DNA of 64,000 nt, from positions 496,001-560,000 of the forward strand of contig NZ_JBALVR010000001.1 of assembly GCF_036960315.1 (NCBI RefSeq), given 5' to 3'. Under the pieces are notes generated by a model. The model did no database searches. It saw only the letters and a program-made list of their open reading frames with translations, and was not told the origin of the DNA. The stretch comes from Psychroserpens sp036960315. GTDB lineage: Bacteria; Bacteroidota; Bacteroidia; Flavobacteriales; Flavobacteriaceae. Below, one piece after another: positions 19,094-25,760 of the stretch. The translations under genes and the position numbers were made by a program. How positions within the stretch are numbered: the stretch's first letter is position 1; every line of letters begins with the position of its first letter.

Positions 19094-19130
19094 AAACCCG
19101 AAAAGTTGAGATAAACTTTTCGGGTTTTTT
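19094..19130 (+). terminator. Rho-independent terminator of the dcw operon
   Basis: A perfect 14-bp stem (19094-19107 with 19114-19127), 6-base loop GAGATA, is followed by a run of T. It lies 34 bp after the ftsZ stop. Confidence 0.9.
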
Positions 19131-19179
19131 ATGTTGTATTGTCCTTATAGATTACACAATAAACTACTAAGTTTTTTCA

Positions 19180-19187
19180 TATCTTCG
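19180..19187 (+). promoter_or_regulatory. Probable -7 element for yqeY
   Basis: TATCTTCG matches TAnnTTTG at seven of eight positions and lies 23 bp before the yqeY ATG, just after the dcw terminator. No clear -33 element was found. Confidence 0.4.
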
Positions 19188-19210
19188 CATCTCAAATTAA
19201 ATCACGGATT

Positions 19211-19657
19211 ATGAGTTTACAAGATGAAGTAATGACTGCGATGAAAGCAGCAATGAAAGGGAAAGATCAAACAGCTTTAGCAGCATTAAGAGCTATTAAA
19301 TCTGAGCTATTATTAGCTCAAACCTCAGGACAAGTCGGAGCTTTAACTGAAGAACAAGAGATAAAGATTTTATCTAAGTTGGTAAAGCAACGTAAAGATA
19401 GTGCTGCGATTTATTTAGAACAAGACAGAAAAGATTTAGCGCTTCCAGAGATTGATCAAGCAGAAGTGATTAGTCAATTTTTGCCAGAAGCTTTAAGTGA
19501 AGAGGAAATCGAGAAAGTGGTAGTCATGACTATAGACCAGATAGGTGCAGAAGGCATGAAAGATATGGGAAAAGTCATGGGAATCGTTAATAAGGAACTC
19601 GCTGGACAAGCGGATGGGAAAACAATTTCAAATATTGTAAAGGCAAAGTTGTCTTAA
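19211..19657 (+). CDS. GatB/YqeY domain-containing protein
   Basis: This 148-residue protein is a free-standing YqeY domain, related to the C-terminal domain of the tRNA amidotransferase subunit GatB. The opening LQDEVMTAMKAAMKGKDQTALAAL is the usual N terminus, and QFLPEALSEEEI and GKVMGIVNKELAGQADG are conserved. The cellular role of stand-alone YqeY proteins is not well defined; tRNA-dependent amidation has been suggested because of the domain. It has its own likely promoter after the ftsZ terminator. Confidence 0.92.
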   Translation: MSLQDEVMTAMKAAMKGKDQTALAALRAIKSELLLAQTSGQVGALTEEQEIKILSKLVKQRKDSAAIYLEQDRKDLALPEIDQAEVISQFLPEALSEEEIEKVVVMTIDQIGAEGMKDMGKVMGIVNKELAGQADGKTISNIVKAKLS

Positions 19658-19696
19658 AATAATTAATAATAGATTCCTGCTTTAGCAGGAAGTAAT

Positions 19697-19770
19697 GGCC
19701 TCGTAGTTCAATTGGATAGAATATCAGATTTCGGCTCTGGTGGTTGTAGGTTCGAGCCCTATCGAGGTCA
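19697..19770 (+). tRNA. tRNA-Arg (anticodon TCG)
   Basis: The 74-nt sequence folds as a full cloverleaf. The acceptor stem is GGCCTCG with CGAGGTC (one G-T pair), the D arm GTTC/GAAT, and the anticodon stem TCAGA/TCTGG with loop TTTCGGC, giving anticodon TCG (Arg, CGA/CGN codons). The variable loop is TGGTT, the T arm GTAGG/CCTAT with loop TTCGAGC, and the discriminator A. CCA is not encoded. A terminator follows at 19781. Confidence 0.95.
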
Positions 19771-19780
19771 CGAATAAATA

Positions 19781-19838
19781 AAAAACCCAAACGTTAAATC
19801 AGGCTTGCTTGAATTTATAAGTTTGGGTTTTTTATTTT
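19781..19838 (+). terminator. Terminator after tRNA-Arg
   Basis: AAAAACCCAAAC (19781-19792) pairs perfectly with GTTTGGGTTTTT (19821-19832), with a 28-base loop, and runs into a T-tract. It ends the tRNA transcript 11 bp after the tRNA. Confidence 0.75.
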
Positions 19839-19996
19839 CAAAGCGGAGCTTTAAGAAAAGACGAGCGGAGATGGTCAATCCTGACAAAAAACCTTGTCTT
19901 TTTGGAAAGACGGATTGAAAGGAATTTATTCCTTGATATGTCATCTGACTAATGTTTCAAAAGATTGAGACTAAAAACTAACGCTAATACAAATTA

Positions 19997-20884
19997 ATGT
20001 CAATTTATTTTAAAATTATTTTAGACCTTCAAGCTGATAAATTTTCCGAGGAAGGAAGGGTGTTTATGCAATATTTTTATGTTTTTTTACTGGTATTAAT
20101 AATACCATTTATTGCATATAAGATCTTTAATTTCGTTGAAATGGCTTATGTCGAGTATGTCAAGAAAAGACTCTTTTTTAATCATGTTTATTTAAGAAAA
20201 AGAAAACTATCTAATGGTGAGAAATCTATCTTGAGAAGACATTTTAAGTTCTATGAGAGATTATCATTAAAGCACCAATATTACTTTGAACATAGGGTGT
20301 TCCAATTTATAAAAAGAACTGAATTTATTGGAAATGATATGGATGTCACAGATGAGATGAAAATCATCATATCTGCTACTTTGGTTAAGTTGACATTTGG
20401 CTTAAGGGATTATAAAATTAAATCTGTTGAGCGTGTTATTTGTTATCCAGAGGAGTTTTATTCACAAACCAATAAAGCTTATCATAAAGGAGAGTTTAAT
20501 TTAGGTTTAAAGGCTTTGGTGTTTTCTTGGAAGGATGTGTTACATGGCTATGAGATAGAAGATGATAATCTTAACTTAGCCATACATGAATTTACACATG
20601 CGATTCATTTTTATTATATGAGTGTAAGACGACATAGCACTAGTGCAGCGATTTTTTTGGATGCTTTTGTAGAGTTAAGTCATTTGCTAGATAATGATGC
20701 CGAATTAAAATCTAAGTTGATAACCTCCCAGTTTTTACGAGAGTACGCATTTACTAATCAGTTTGAATTCTTATCTGTAATACTTGAAACATTTATTGAA
20801 TCGCCCGAGTCTTTTAGAGTGCAGTTTCCAAACTTATATAAGAAAGTAAAGACTATGCTAGGTTTTAACTTTACGGGTTATTAA
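19997..20884 (+). CDS. MtfA-like zinc metallopeptidase (M90 family)
   Basis: This 295-residue protein has an N-terminal membrane segment at about 24-42 (YFYVFLLVLIIPFIAYKI) and a C-terminal MtfA-type domain. The zinc motif HEFTH is at residues 197-201, preceded by the LNLAIHE context. A third ligand glutamate is expected about 40 residues later, in the AFVEL segment. E. coli MtfA is a cytosolic aminopeptidase that binds the regulator Mlc; the role here is unknown, and the membrane anchor is extra. The start could also be the ATG giving MQYFYVFLL (20066). The last 228 bp are repeated at 22361-22588. Confidence 0.8.
   Translation: MSIYFKIILDLQADKFSEEGRVFMQYFYVFLLVLIIPFIAYKIFNFVEMAYVEYVKKRLFFNHVYLRKRKLSNGEKSILRRHFKFYERLSLKHQYYFEHRVFQFIKRTEFIGNDMDVTDEMKIIISATLVKLTFGLRDYKIKSVERVICYPEEFYSQTNKAYHKGEFNLGLKALVFSWKDVLHGYEIEDDNLNLAIHEFTHAIHFYYMSVRRHSTSAAIFLDAFVELSHLLDNDAELKSKLITSQFLREYAFTNQFEFLSVILETFIESPESFRVQFPNLYKKVKTMLGFNFTGY
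20657..20884 (+). repeat. Direct repeat copy 1: 3' end of the metallopeptidase gene
   Basis: This 228-bp stretch matches 22361-22588 with six substitutions and no gaps, by eye. It encodes the last 75 residues of the metallopeptidase in frame. The two copies flank the acyltransferase gene and about 1.5 kb in total. Confidence 0.95.
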
Positions 20885-21059
20885 AAATAGGTCTTTTAAA
20901 AAGTGACTTTCCTCACAATAGGTTATTATTAAAAATTTTACCTTTATTCCTTTTGATAAGAAAAATACTTAAAGGCGAATCACTTGTTGAGGTCAATATA
21001 AAGTTAGGAAATACAAACCGAATAGAAAATCCGCCAGAATTTTCTTAAATAGGCTGGGA

Positions 21060-22211
21060 CTAGCAATTAAATTTATTCGGTGTTGGCTGTCGTTTTTTAA
21101 TGTCTTTTTCGCTTATTTCATTGGAATAAATCTTTATTTTGGATAAAGGTCTTTCTATTATTAAATAACTTACAGTAGCAAATACAATTGAAATTATAAA
21201 AAAGGTGTAAAATTTGAATTGAGTAGGAATCTCGGCCTGTTTTACATAGTTTAGAACGAGCATATGAAACAAGTAGAGACTAAAGCTAATTACACCAATG
21301 AATCTGAGAAATTTTAATTCCAAAACATATTTTATTATTCCTTTTCCATATTTTGCTGATAACAATATAATTCCCCAAAGAAAAGCGTAAGGAAAATAAA
21401 AAATGGGCGAATGAAAGTTAACTTTAAATCCAGAAATTTTCTCAAAGTAAAAAGGAATAGTAATTAAAATTAATGCAAATGCAATTAAACCTGTAATACT
21501 AAAAAGTTTTGGTTCAATATTATTTTTAAAATAGTTTTTAAATAGAAGTTCGTAAATTGAAATCATTGTACCTATAAGGAAAATTGGAAAATATTTAAAA
21601 GTTGATACTAAAGGTAGTTCAAAAACAACTTCTATTGCGATAGACGTTAGAATTAGCAAAATAAATACAAAAAATAACTTTACTGCGTTCCATTTGAGGA
21701 ATTTATTGCAAAACCACATGATTAAAGGAGAAATCAAATAGTATTTAAACTCAACTGGTATGGACCAGAATATACTTTCTCCCCTGAGTAATGCCATATG
21801 TAGAGGAATATCAATAATTCTGTCAATAACAGTTTTTATTCCTGCTAAATTAAGTAATCCATGAAGTATCAATGCGATTACAAACAATGGATATATCCTT
21901 AGAAATCGTCTTAAAAAATAATTTTTCCAATAGCCAATAGAAGATTTTTTTGTCATAAAAGCTAAAGCAATTTGTCTGTCAAGTAAATATGCTGACAATA
22001 CAAAAAATAAATAAACACCAACCTTACCCACTGCGTGAAAATCGAATGTTTTATGAATAAATATTTTGGTGTTACTTGAATGAGATAACAATACTAAAAG
22101 TACTGCAATTCCTCTAAGTCCATCTAGAGATTTAAAGTGCTGAGTTTTATTGTCGTTTGGAAAAAATAATTTATTGAATTTATCTTTTATCATTGTTTTA
22201 ATTACTGGCAA
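21060..22211 (-). CDS. Acyltransferase family 3 (OafA/YrhL-like) membrane protein
   Basis: This 383-residue integral membrane protein is from the AT3 family, whose members transfer acetyl or other acyl groups to surface glycans. The N-terminal family motif FKSLDGLRGIAVLLVLLSH (catalytic-site His and Arg region) starts near residue 24. About ten hydrophobic helices follow, and RRFLRIYPLF is the second AT3 motif. It stands alone on the minus strand between the two copies of the metallopeptidase 3' end, so it seems to have arrived as an insertion. The substrate is unknown; O-acetylation of the capsule encoded further along is possible but unproven. Confidence 0.88.
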   Translation of the reverse strand: MPVIKTMIKDKFNKLFFPNDNKTQHFKSLDGLRGIAVLLVLLSHSSNTKIFIHKTFDFHAVGKVGVYLFFVLSAYLLDRQIALAFMTKKSSIGYWKNYFLRRFLRIYPLFVIALILHGLLNLAGIKTVIDRIIDIPLHMALLRGESIFWSIPVEFKYYLISPLIMWFCNKFLKWNAVKLFFVFILLILTSIAIEVVFELPLVSTFKYFPIFLIGTMISIYELLFKNYFKNNIEPKLFSITGLIAFALILITIPFYFEKISGFKVNFHSPIFYFPYAFLWGIILLSAKYGKGIIKYVLELKFLRFIGVISFSLYLFHMLVLNYVKQAEIPTQFKFYTFFIISIVFATVSYLIIERPLSKIKIYSNEISEKDIKKRQPTPNKFNC

Positions 22212-22226
22212 CTGAATATATGGCTA

Positions 22227-22234
22227 CAAATATA
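22227..22234 (-). promoter_or_regulatory. -7 element upstream of the acyltransferase
   Basis: On the minus strand it reads TATATTTG, an exact TAnnTTTG match, 15 bp before the acyltransferase start. No -33 match was found at 19-bp spacing. Confidence 0.45.
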
Positions 22235-22360
22235 AGGTTATCCCATTTTATTGTCTGGATAAGAGAACTTTTATATTGTTTTTATAGTTATTAAATACTT
22301 ACAACAATTACATACGTAGTTCTATGTATCTTTCAGTTAATAAAGAATAAATTTAGACCA

Positions 22361-22588
22361 TTGGATGCTTTTGTAGAGTTAAGTCATTTGCTAGATAATG
22401 ATGCCGAATTAAAATCTAAGTTGATAACCTCTCAGTTTTTACGAGAGTACGCATTTACTAATCAGTTTGAATTCTTATCTGTAATACTTGAAACATTTAT
22501 TGAATCGCCCGAGTCTTTTAGAACGCAGTTTCCAAACTTATATAAGAAAGTAAAGACCATGCTAGGTTTTAACTTTACGGGATACTAA
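22361..22588 (+). pseudogene. Detached 3' end of an MtfA-like metallopeptidase gene (direct repeat copy 2)
   Basis: This open stretch encodes 75 residues that match the last 75 of the metallopeptidase at 19997-20884. It lacks the zinc motif and any start signal of its own; the first ATG is internal to the family. Of six base differences from the intact copy, four are silent and two fall in one codon (Val to Thr). Such a pattern suggests that both copies served as functional gene ends after they diverged, rather than one decaying as a dead duplicate. It lies downstream of the acyltransferase gene that separates it from the full gene. Confidence 0.9.
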
Positions 22589-22636
22589 AATTGGAATGTT
22601 GTAGTTTTCTGAAATTCAAAAAAAGCATAAAAAAAC

Positions 22637-22657
22637 CCTAATATAAAATATTAGGGA
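22637..22657 (-). terminator. Terminator for the minus-strand gene group
   Basis: CCCTAATAT (22637-22645) and ATATTAGGG (22649-22657) form a 9-bp stem with a 3-base loop. On the minus strand a run of seven T follows. It sits 25 bp after the stop of the outer-membrane protein gene and closes the peptide/kinase/nucleotidyltransferase cassette. Confidence 0.8.
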
Positions 22658-22681
22658 ATTAAGATTTTAAAAGTTGACTTA

Positions 22682-23269
22682 CTATAATCTAAAAACAGCT
22701 TGTAAAAAATACTGCCAATGATTATTGTCAAATTGTTTACTGTCCGCATTAAATGCAAACTTACCAGTCCCTTGAATTCTGACACCAATAGTTCTAGTTG
22801 GGTTAATCCAAAACAAGGCTCCAAAAGAAACATTTGCAGAAGTATTGAACTCATCTATAGTAAAGATTCCTAAACCTGCAGAAGAATAAAGATCTACCCA
22901 ATCAGCATCAAATAAGTAACTCGAATAGTACCATTTAAAACTTGTATTGGTTGAGAAATAAAGTATGTCTTCAGCTGCAATACCATTATCAATAAATTCC
23001 GTTGCTTCATAGCCATTGAAACTAAAATCTTGTTCAATTGATAAAAATTCAGTCCATCTATGTTCTATAGCAACGGCAAAAGGTTGTCTAAATGAAAACT
23101 CGTCTACACGCTTTAATGGGTTTTTAGTACCAAGATTTCCAAGTGCATTAAAACCAACACTTAATATCCATGGGTTCCGACTATTTCGATAAGCCTGCTT
23201 GCTCAAGGATGATTGCGCGCTAATTATTGCGCTAAATAAAAATATTGTTGCAACTATTATTTTTTTCAT
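22682..23269 (-). CDS. Small outer-membrane beta-barrel-like protein
   Basis: This 195-residue protein has a Sec signal peptide (MKKIIVATIFLFSAIISA, cleavage near residue 18). Alternating hydrophobic strands follow, and it ends in QAVFRL. Pattern and length fit an 8-stranded outer-membrane barrel of unknown function. It is the last gene of the minus-strand run, 54 bp after the nucleotidyltransferase gene and followed by a terminator, so it may be cotranscribed with the cassette. A possible -7 box (TATTTTTG on the minus strand, 23283-23290) could also give it separate expression. Link to the peptide system is by position only. Confidence 0.65.
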   Translation of the reverse strand: MKKIIVATIFLFSAIISAQSSLSKQAYRNSRNPWILSVGFNALGNLGTKNPLKRVDEFSFRQPFAVAIEHRWTEFLSIEQDFSFNGYEATEFIDNGIAAEDILYFSTNTSFKWYYSSYLFDADWVDLYSSAGLGIFTIDEFNTSANVSFGALFWINPTRTIGVRIQGTGKFAFNADSKQFDNNHWQYFLQAVFRL

Positions 23270-23323
23270 AATTAAGCTTTGCCAAAAATAGATAATTTGT
23301 TCAAATTAAGAAACAAAAAGAGT

Positions 23324-24337
23324 CTATCTTTTTTTTAGAAATTTATTTTTAAAAACATGAGATCTATAACTTTTATTGTAAATCATAAGCCATATTCTAT
23401 TTTCTAAATTATGATAAATGAAATTTAGCTTGAAGGAGAATTTATGAAACCTATAATGTTTTATCCTAAACAGGTACCTTTTAGCTTTTTTTGTATGATT
23501 TATATGACTAAAAATTGCTTGAAATTTTGACAAATAATCATCGACATATTTATTGTTTGGAAGATTAGATTTTTTAGTTAGTTTTAGCGCTAAACTGTCA
23601 TATAAATTTTTGAAATACCATTGTTTAAAACGGTAAGCATTGCCATTAACTTGAGATGTTAGGATATTACAAAGATTAAGGAAATAGTTATTTGGTATGC
23701 GAATCTTATCTTTCTCTAAGCTGTTCAGTAATAGTTCTTTTTCGTTTATAAGGTTTTTATAGTTGGCATTTAATACCGTTTTATGAAGTTCAACTGCAGC
23801 GATTTTATCAGGATTTATTTGTCTTGGTAAATGCCTGAAGTTTTTATTGTTGTAATTGAATTCAATAAGAGAAGTGTAGTTTGCTTCCTTAAGTAGGTTA
23901 AAAGCATCTTCAATTTGATCGTCTGATACTAAAATATCAATGTCACCAACCATTCTTTCTCCAAAATCATCATAATAGTTACCAACCAACATGGCTGTTC
24001 CTTTTAGTAGTGAATAACTAATATTGTTTTTACTGAAAATCGCAGCAATAATTTTTACTTCTTTAATTATCTTAAGGTTTCTATTTCTATTTATCGATGT
24101 TAACTCTTTTATATATAAGGTCAAATCATCGGGTATAGAACTCACTAATTGTTTTTGTTCTAATCTGCAATAGCATGTAGTTAAAACCAGTTGATTACTG
24201 GAAATTTCCACAAATTTATTCCAATCGATTGTGCCAGAATCTAGCTTTTTTCTTAAAGATTCATTAGAACTCTCAAAGCTTAATATTTCTGCAATTAACT
24301 GTAATGTGTCCTTGTATGTATGTTTTTTTGAAGACAA
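23324..24337 (-). CDS. Nucleotidyltransferase family protein (NTP_transf_5-like)
   Basis: This 337-residue protein resembles the uncharacterised nucleotidyltransferases of the NTP_transf_5 family. The core reads SLLKGTAML (residues 109-117), then GDIDILV at 131-137, where Asp132 and Asp134 are the expected metal ligands. The rest is helical and polar, with no signal peptide or membrane helix, so it is cytoplasmic. Proteins of this kind are found beside HPr-kinase-like proteins in peptide-modification clusters, including some lasso-peptide clusters. The gene starts 40 bp after the kinase-like gene and may also have its own promoter inside the kinase 3' end. Target and transferred group are unknown. 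Confidence 0.75.
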   Translation of the reverse strand: MSSKKHTYKDTLQLIAEILSFESSNESLRKKLDSGTIDWNKFVEISSNQLVLTTCYCRLEQKQLVSSIPDDLTLYIKELTSINRNRNLKIIKEVKIIAAIFSKNNISYSLLKGTAMLVGNYYDDFGERMVGDIDILVSDDQIEDAFNLLKEANYTSLIEFNYNNKNFRHLPRQINPDKIAAVELHKTVLNANYKNLINEKELLLNSLEKDKIRIPNNYFLNLCNILTSQVNGNAYRFKQWYFKNLYDSLALKLTKKSNLPNNKYVDDYLSKFQAIFSHINHTKKAKRYLFRIKHYRFHKFSFKLNFIYHNLENRIWLMIYNKSYRSHVFKNKFLKKR

Positions 24338-24356
24338 TCTTAGATGTTTAACATTT

Positions 24357-24389
24357 CAAAAGTAAGCAAACAAATGCCTAAACCTCAAA
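24357..24389 (-). promoter_or_regulatory. Possible promoter of the nucleotidyltransferase gene
   Basis: On the minus strand TTTG (24386-24389) is followed after 21 bp by TACTTTTG (24357-24364), a match to the TTTG/TAnnTTTG promoter pair with spacing 2 bp over the usual 19. It overlaps the end of the kinase-like gene, 20 bp before the ATG. Confidence 0.45.
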
Positions 24390-25511
24390 TAGTGCTTTAA
24401 ATTTAGAAATTGCAAAATCATTATCGCTATAGCAAAGTTCATAACATTGGAGATGTTCTAGCCAGTTTAGGAACTTGAGTGAATGGGTTTCGTTTGGTGA
24501 AATCCAGGACTCTGGAATTAGGGTTTCTAATATGTTTTCTACGGGAATTTGCTTTAATTGAGATGGTTTGGAGCTATCAAAATTAACAATTACAATTTTA
24601 TGACAAGGAAAATTTGATGCAGATGTACTAAATTTAGTACTTGGCGGTAGATATTTTAAGTTGACTTTTTTAGGGCCATTTTTATGGATTTTTAGTGTTT
24701 CAAAGTTTTCCATGGATGCTTCTAAAATTCCAAAAGCTCCTTTTTTAATTGAAATTGCTGCCGGATATCTATAGATATGCATATCCGCATAAAGTGGTGA
24801 AAAGTCGTCAGCCAATACATCTAAGCCATTTGACATTAATAGTGCAGATAGCGTGCTTTTACCGTTGCCTGAATCTCCAATAATCATTATGGATTCAGAA
24901 TTATGACTTACAGTCGACGCATGAAATGTTGCAACCCAATTGTCTATATGCGTATTGTGGATTGAATTAGTGAGTTCTAAAGCAAATTTGCCTTGAAGAA
25001 AATGAAACGATTTGGTATTGTAGCTTCCAATATGACTTTTATTTTTGAATAAATGTAAACTATCGGATGTTTTGAAAATATCAAATTCTGCAATAGCATC
25101 AGATATTTTATCTACTGTATGATGCTCAATTTGCGGATGAATTAAACTTTCAATTAAAGCAGTTTCAAAGTTAATTCTAATGATTTTTCCATCAAAATCG
25201 TAAGATCGTTCGATATTGGTTTTAGGGATTTCAAGCTTATCATTCAATGTAATATCCACGATAGCTAGGGTATTTGCATCTTCTAGAAAGTTTGAGATTT
25301 CAGAAAAAATTTCTTTACACTTTTCATTTTCAATCTGCAGGGTTTCGTATAAAGTGTCTATAAATTCGGCTTTACCTTTAACATTTAAAAATAAGAGGAC
25401 AAGGGTATATACATTTGCAGAAACAACGATATACTTATTCGAACTTTGAAACCACATAACTATGGTTTCATTTATGTTGTGAATATACTTCGGAGATAAA
25501 CCCGTTTTCAA
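24378..25511 (-). CDS. HPr-kinase-like protein with an N-terminal PqqD-like region
   Basis: This 377-residue protein has a C-terminal half like the HPr kinase/phosphorylase core. A conserved-type histidine lies at 197 (ATFHAS), the P loop GDSGNGKST at 212-220, and LADDFSPL at 233-240. The N-terminal ~85 residues have the strand and helix pattern of PqqD, the small winged-helix domain that binds leader peptides in RiPP pathways. No HPr or PTS gene is near, and HPrK-like kinases of this sort phosphorylate peptides in some lasso-peptide pathways. The start is TTG at 25511, 12 bp after the stop of the 53-residue peptide and in the same frame; Met19 is an alternative but would cut the PqqD-like part. 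Confidence 0.75.
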   Translation of the reverse strand: MKTGLSPKYIHNINETIVMWFQSSNKYIVVSANVYTLVLLFLNVKGKAEFIDTLYETLQIENEKCKEIFSEISNFLEDANTLAIVDITLNDKLEIPKTNIERSYDFDGKIIRINFETALIESLIHPQIEHHTVDKISDAIAEFDIFKTSDSLHLFKNKSHIGSYNTKSFHFLQGKFALELTNSIHNTHIDNWVATFHASTVSHNSESIMIIGDSGNGKSTLSALLMSNGLDVLADDFSPLYADMHIYRYPAAISIKKGAFGILEASMENFETLKIHKNGPKKVNLKYLPPSTKFSTSASNFPCHKIVIVNFDSSKPSQLKQIPVENILETLIPESWISPNETHSLKFLNWLEHLQCYELCYSDNDFAISKFKALFEV

Positions 25512-25523
25512 AATAGAGTAAAA

Positions 25524-25685
25524 TTAGTCAAAAGGATTTCCTCCTGGATCTGGTGGAGAAGACGCTTGTGCCTTCTTAGGGTTAAGAATAAGAAATGTAC
25601 CAACAGCAGTAAGTGCAGCGTACTTGCCCATTTTTTTTATGGCTTCTTTACGAGTAATTTGGTCTTGAGGACTATTTCTTTTCAT
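25524..25685 (-). CDS. 53-residue peptide with signal-like leader; candidate substrate of the adjacent kinase
   Basis: The frame runs from ATG at 25683-25685 to TAA at 25524-25526. The product has a basic N region containing TRKEAIKK, a hydrophobic core YAALTAVGTFLIL, and a signal-peptidase-like site after PKKAQA. It ends in the short tail SSPPDPGGNPFD. The leader looks like a Tat-type (RK variant) or Sec signal, and the mature part would be only about 12 residues, rich in Pro and Gly with two Ser. It lies 12 bp before the PqqD/HPrK-like gene, as RiPP precursor genes often do. It carries a plausible -7 box 18 bp upstream. I do not recognise a named family. Alternatives are a small secreted structural peptide or a chance ORF; the signal-like layout argues against chance. 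Confidence 0.7.
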   Translation of the reverse strand: MKRNSPQDQITRKEAIKKMGKYAALTAVGTFLILNPKKAQASSPPDPGGNPFD

Positions 25686-25703
25686 TATGCATTATAATAG
25701 AGG

Positions 25704-25711
25704 CAAAAATA
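25704..25711 (-). promoter_or_regulatory. -7 element upstream of the 53-residue peptide gene
   Basis: On the minus strand it reads TATTTTTG, matching TAnnTTTG, 18 bp before the ATG. No -33 match is seen. Readthrough from the T9SS gene upstream is also possible. Confidence 0.4.
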
Positions 25712-25760
25712 ATAAAATATTATTATTTAAGTCGTTAATTTACTTTAATTCGACGTAAAA

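Noticed and set aside
19587..19790. Minus-strand ORF across the tRNA
   Set aside because: It is the antisense of tRNA-Arg and its flanks, not a gene.
19867..19885. Sequence GGAGATGGTCAAT also found near 52861
   Set aside because: A 13-base match between two places in 64 kb is expected by chance many times; the flanks differ.
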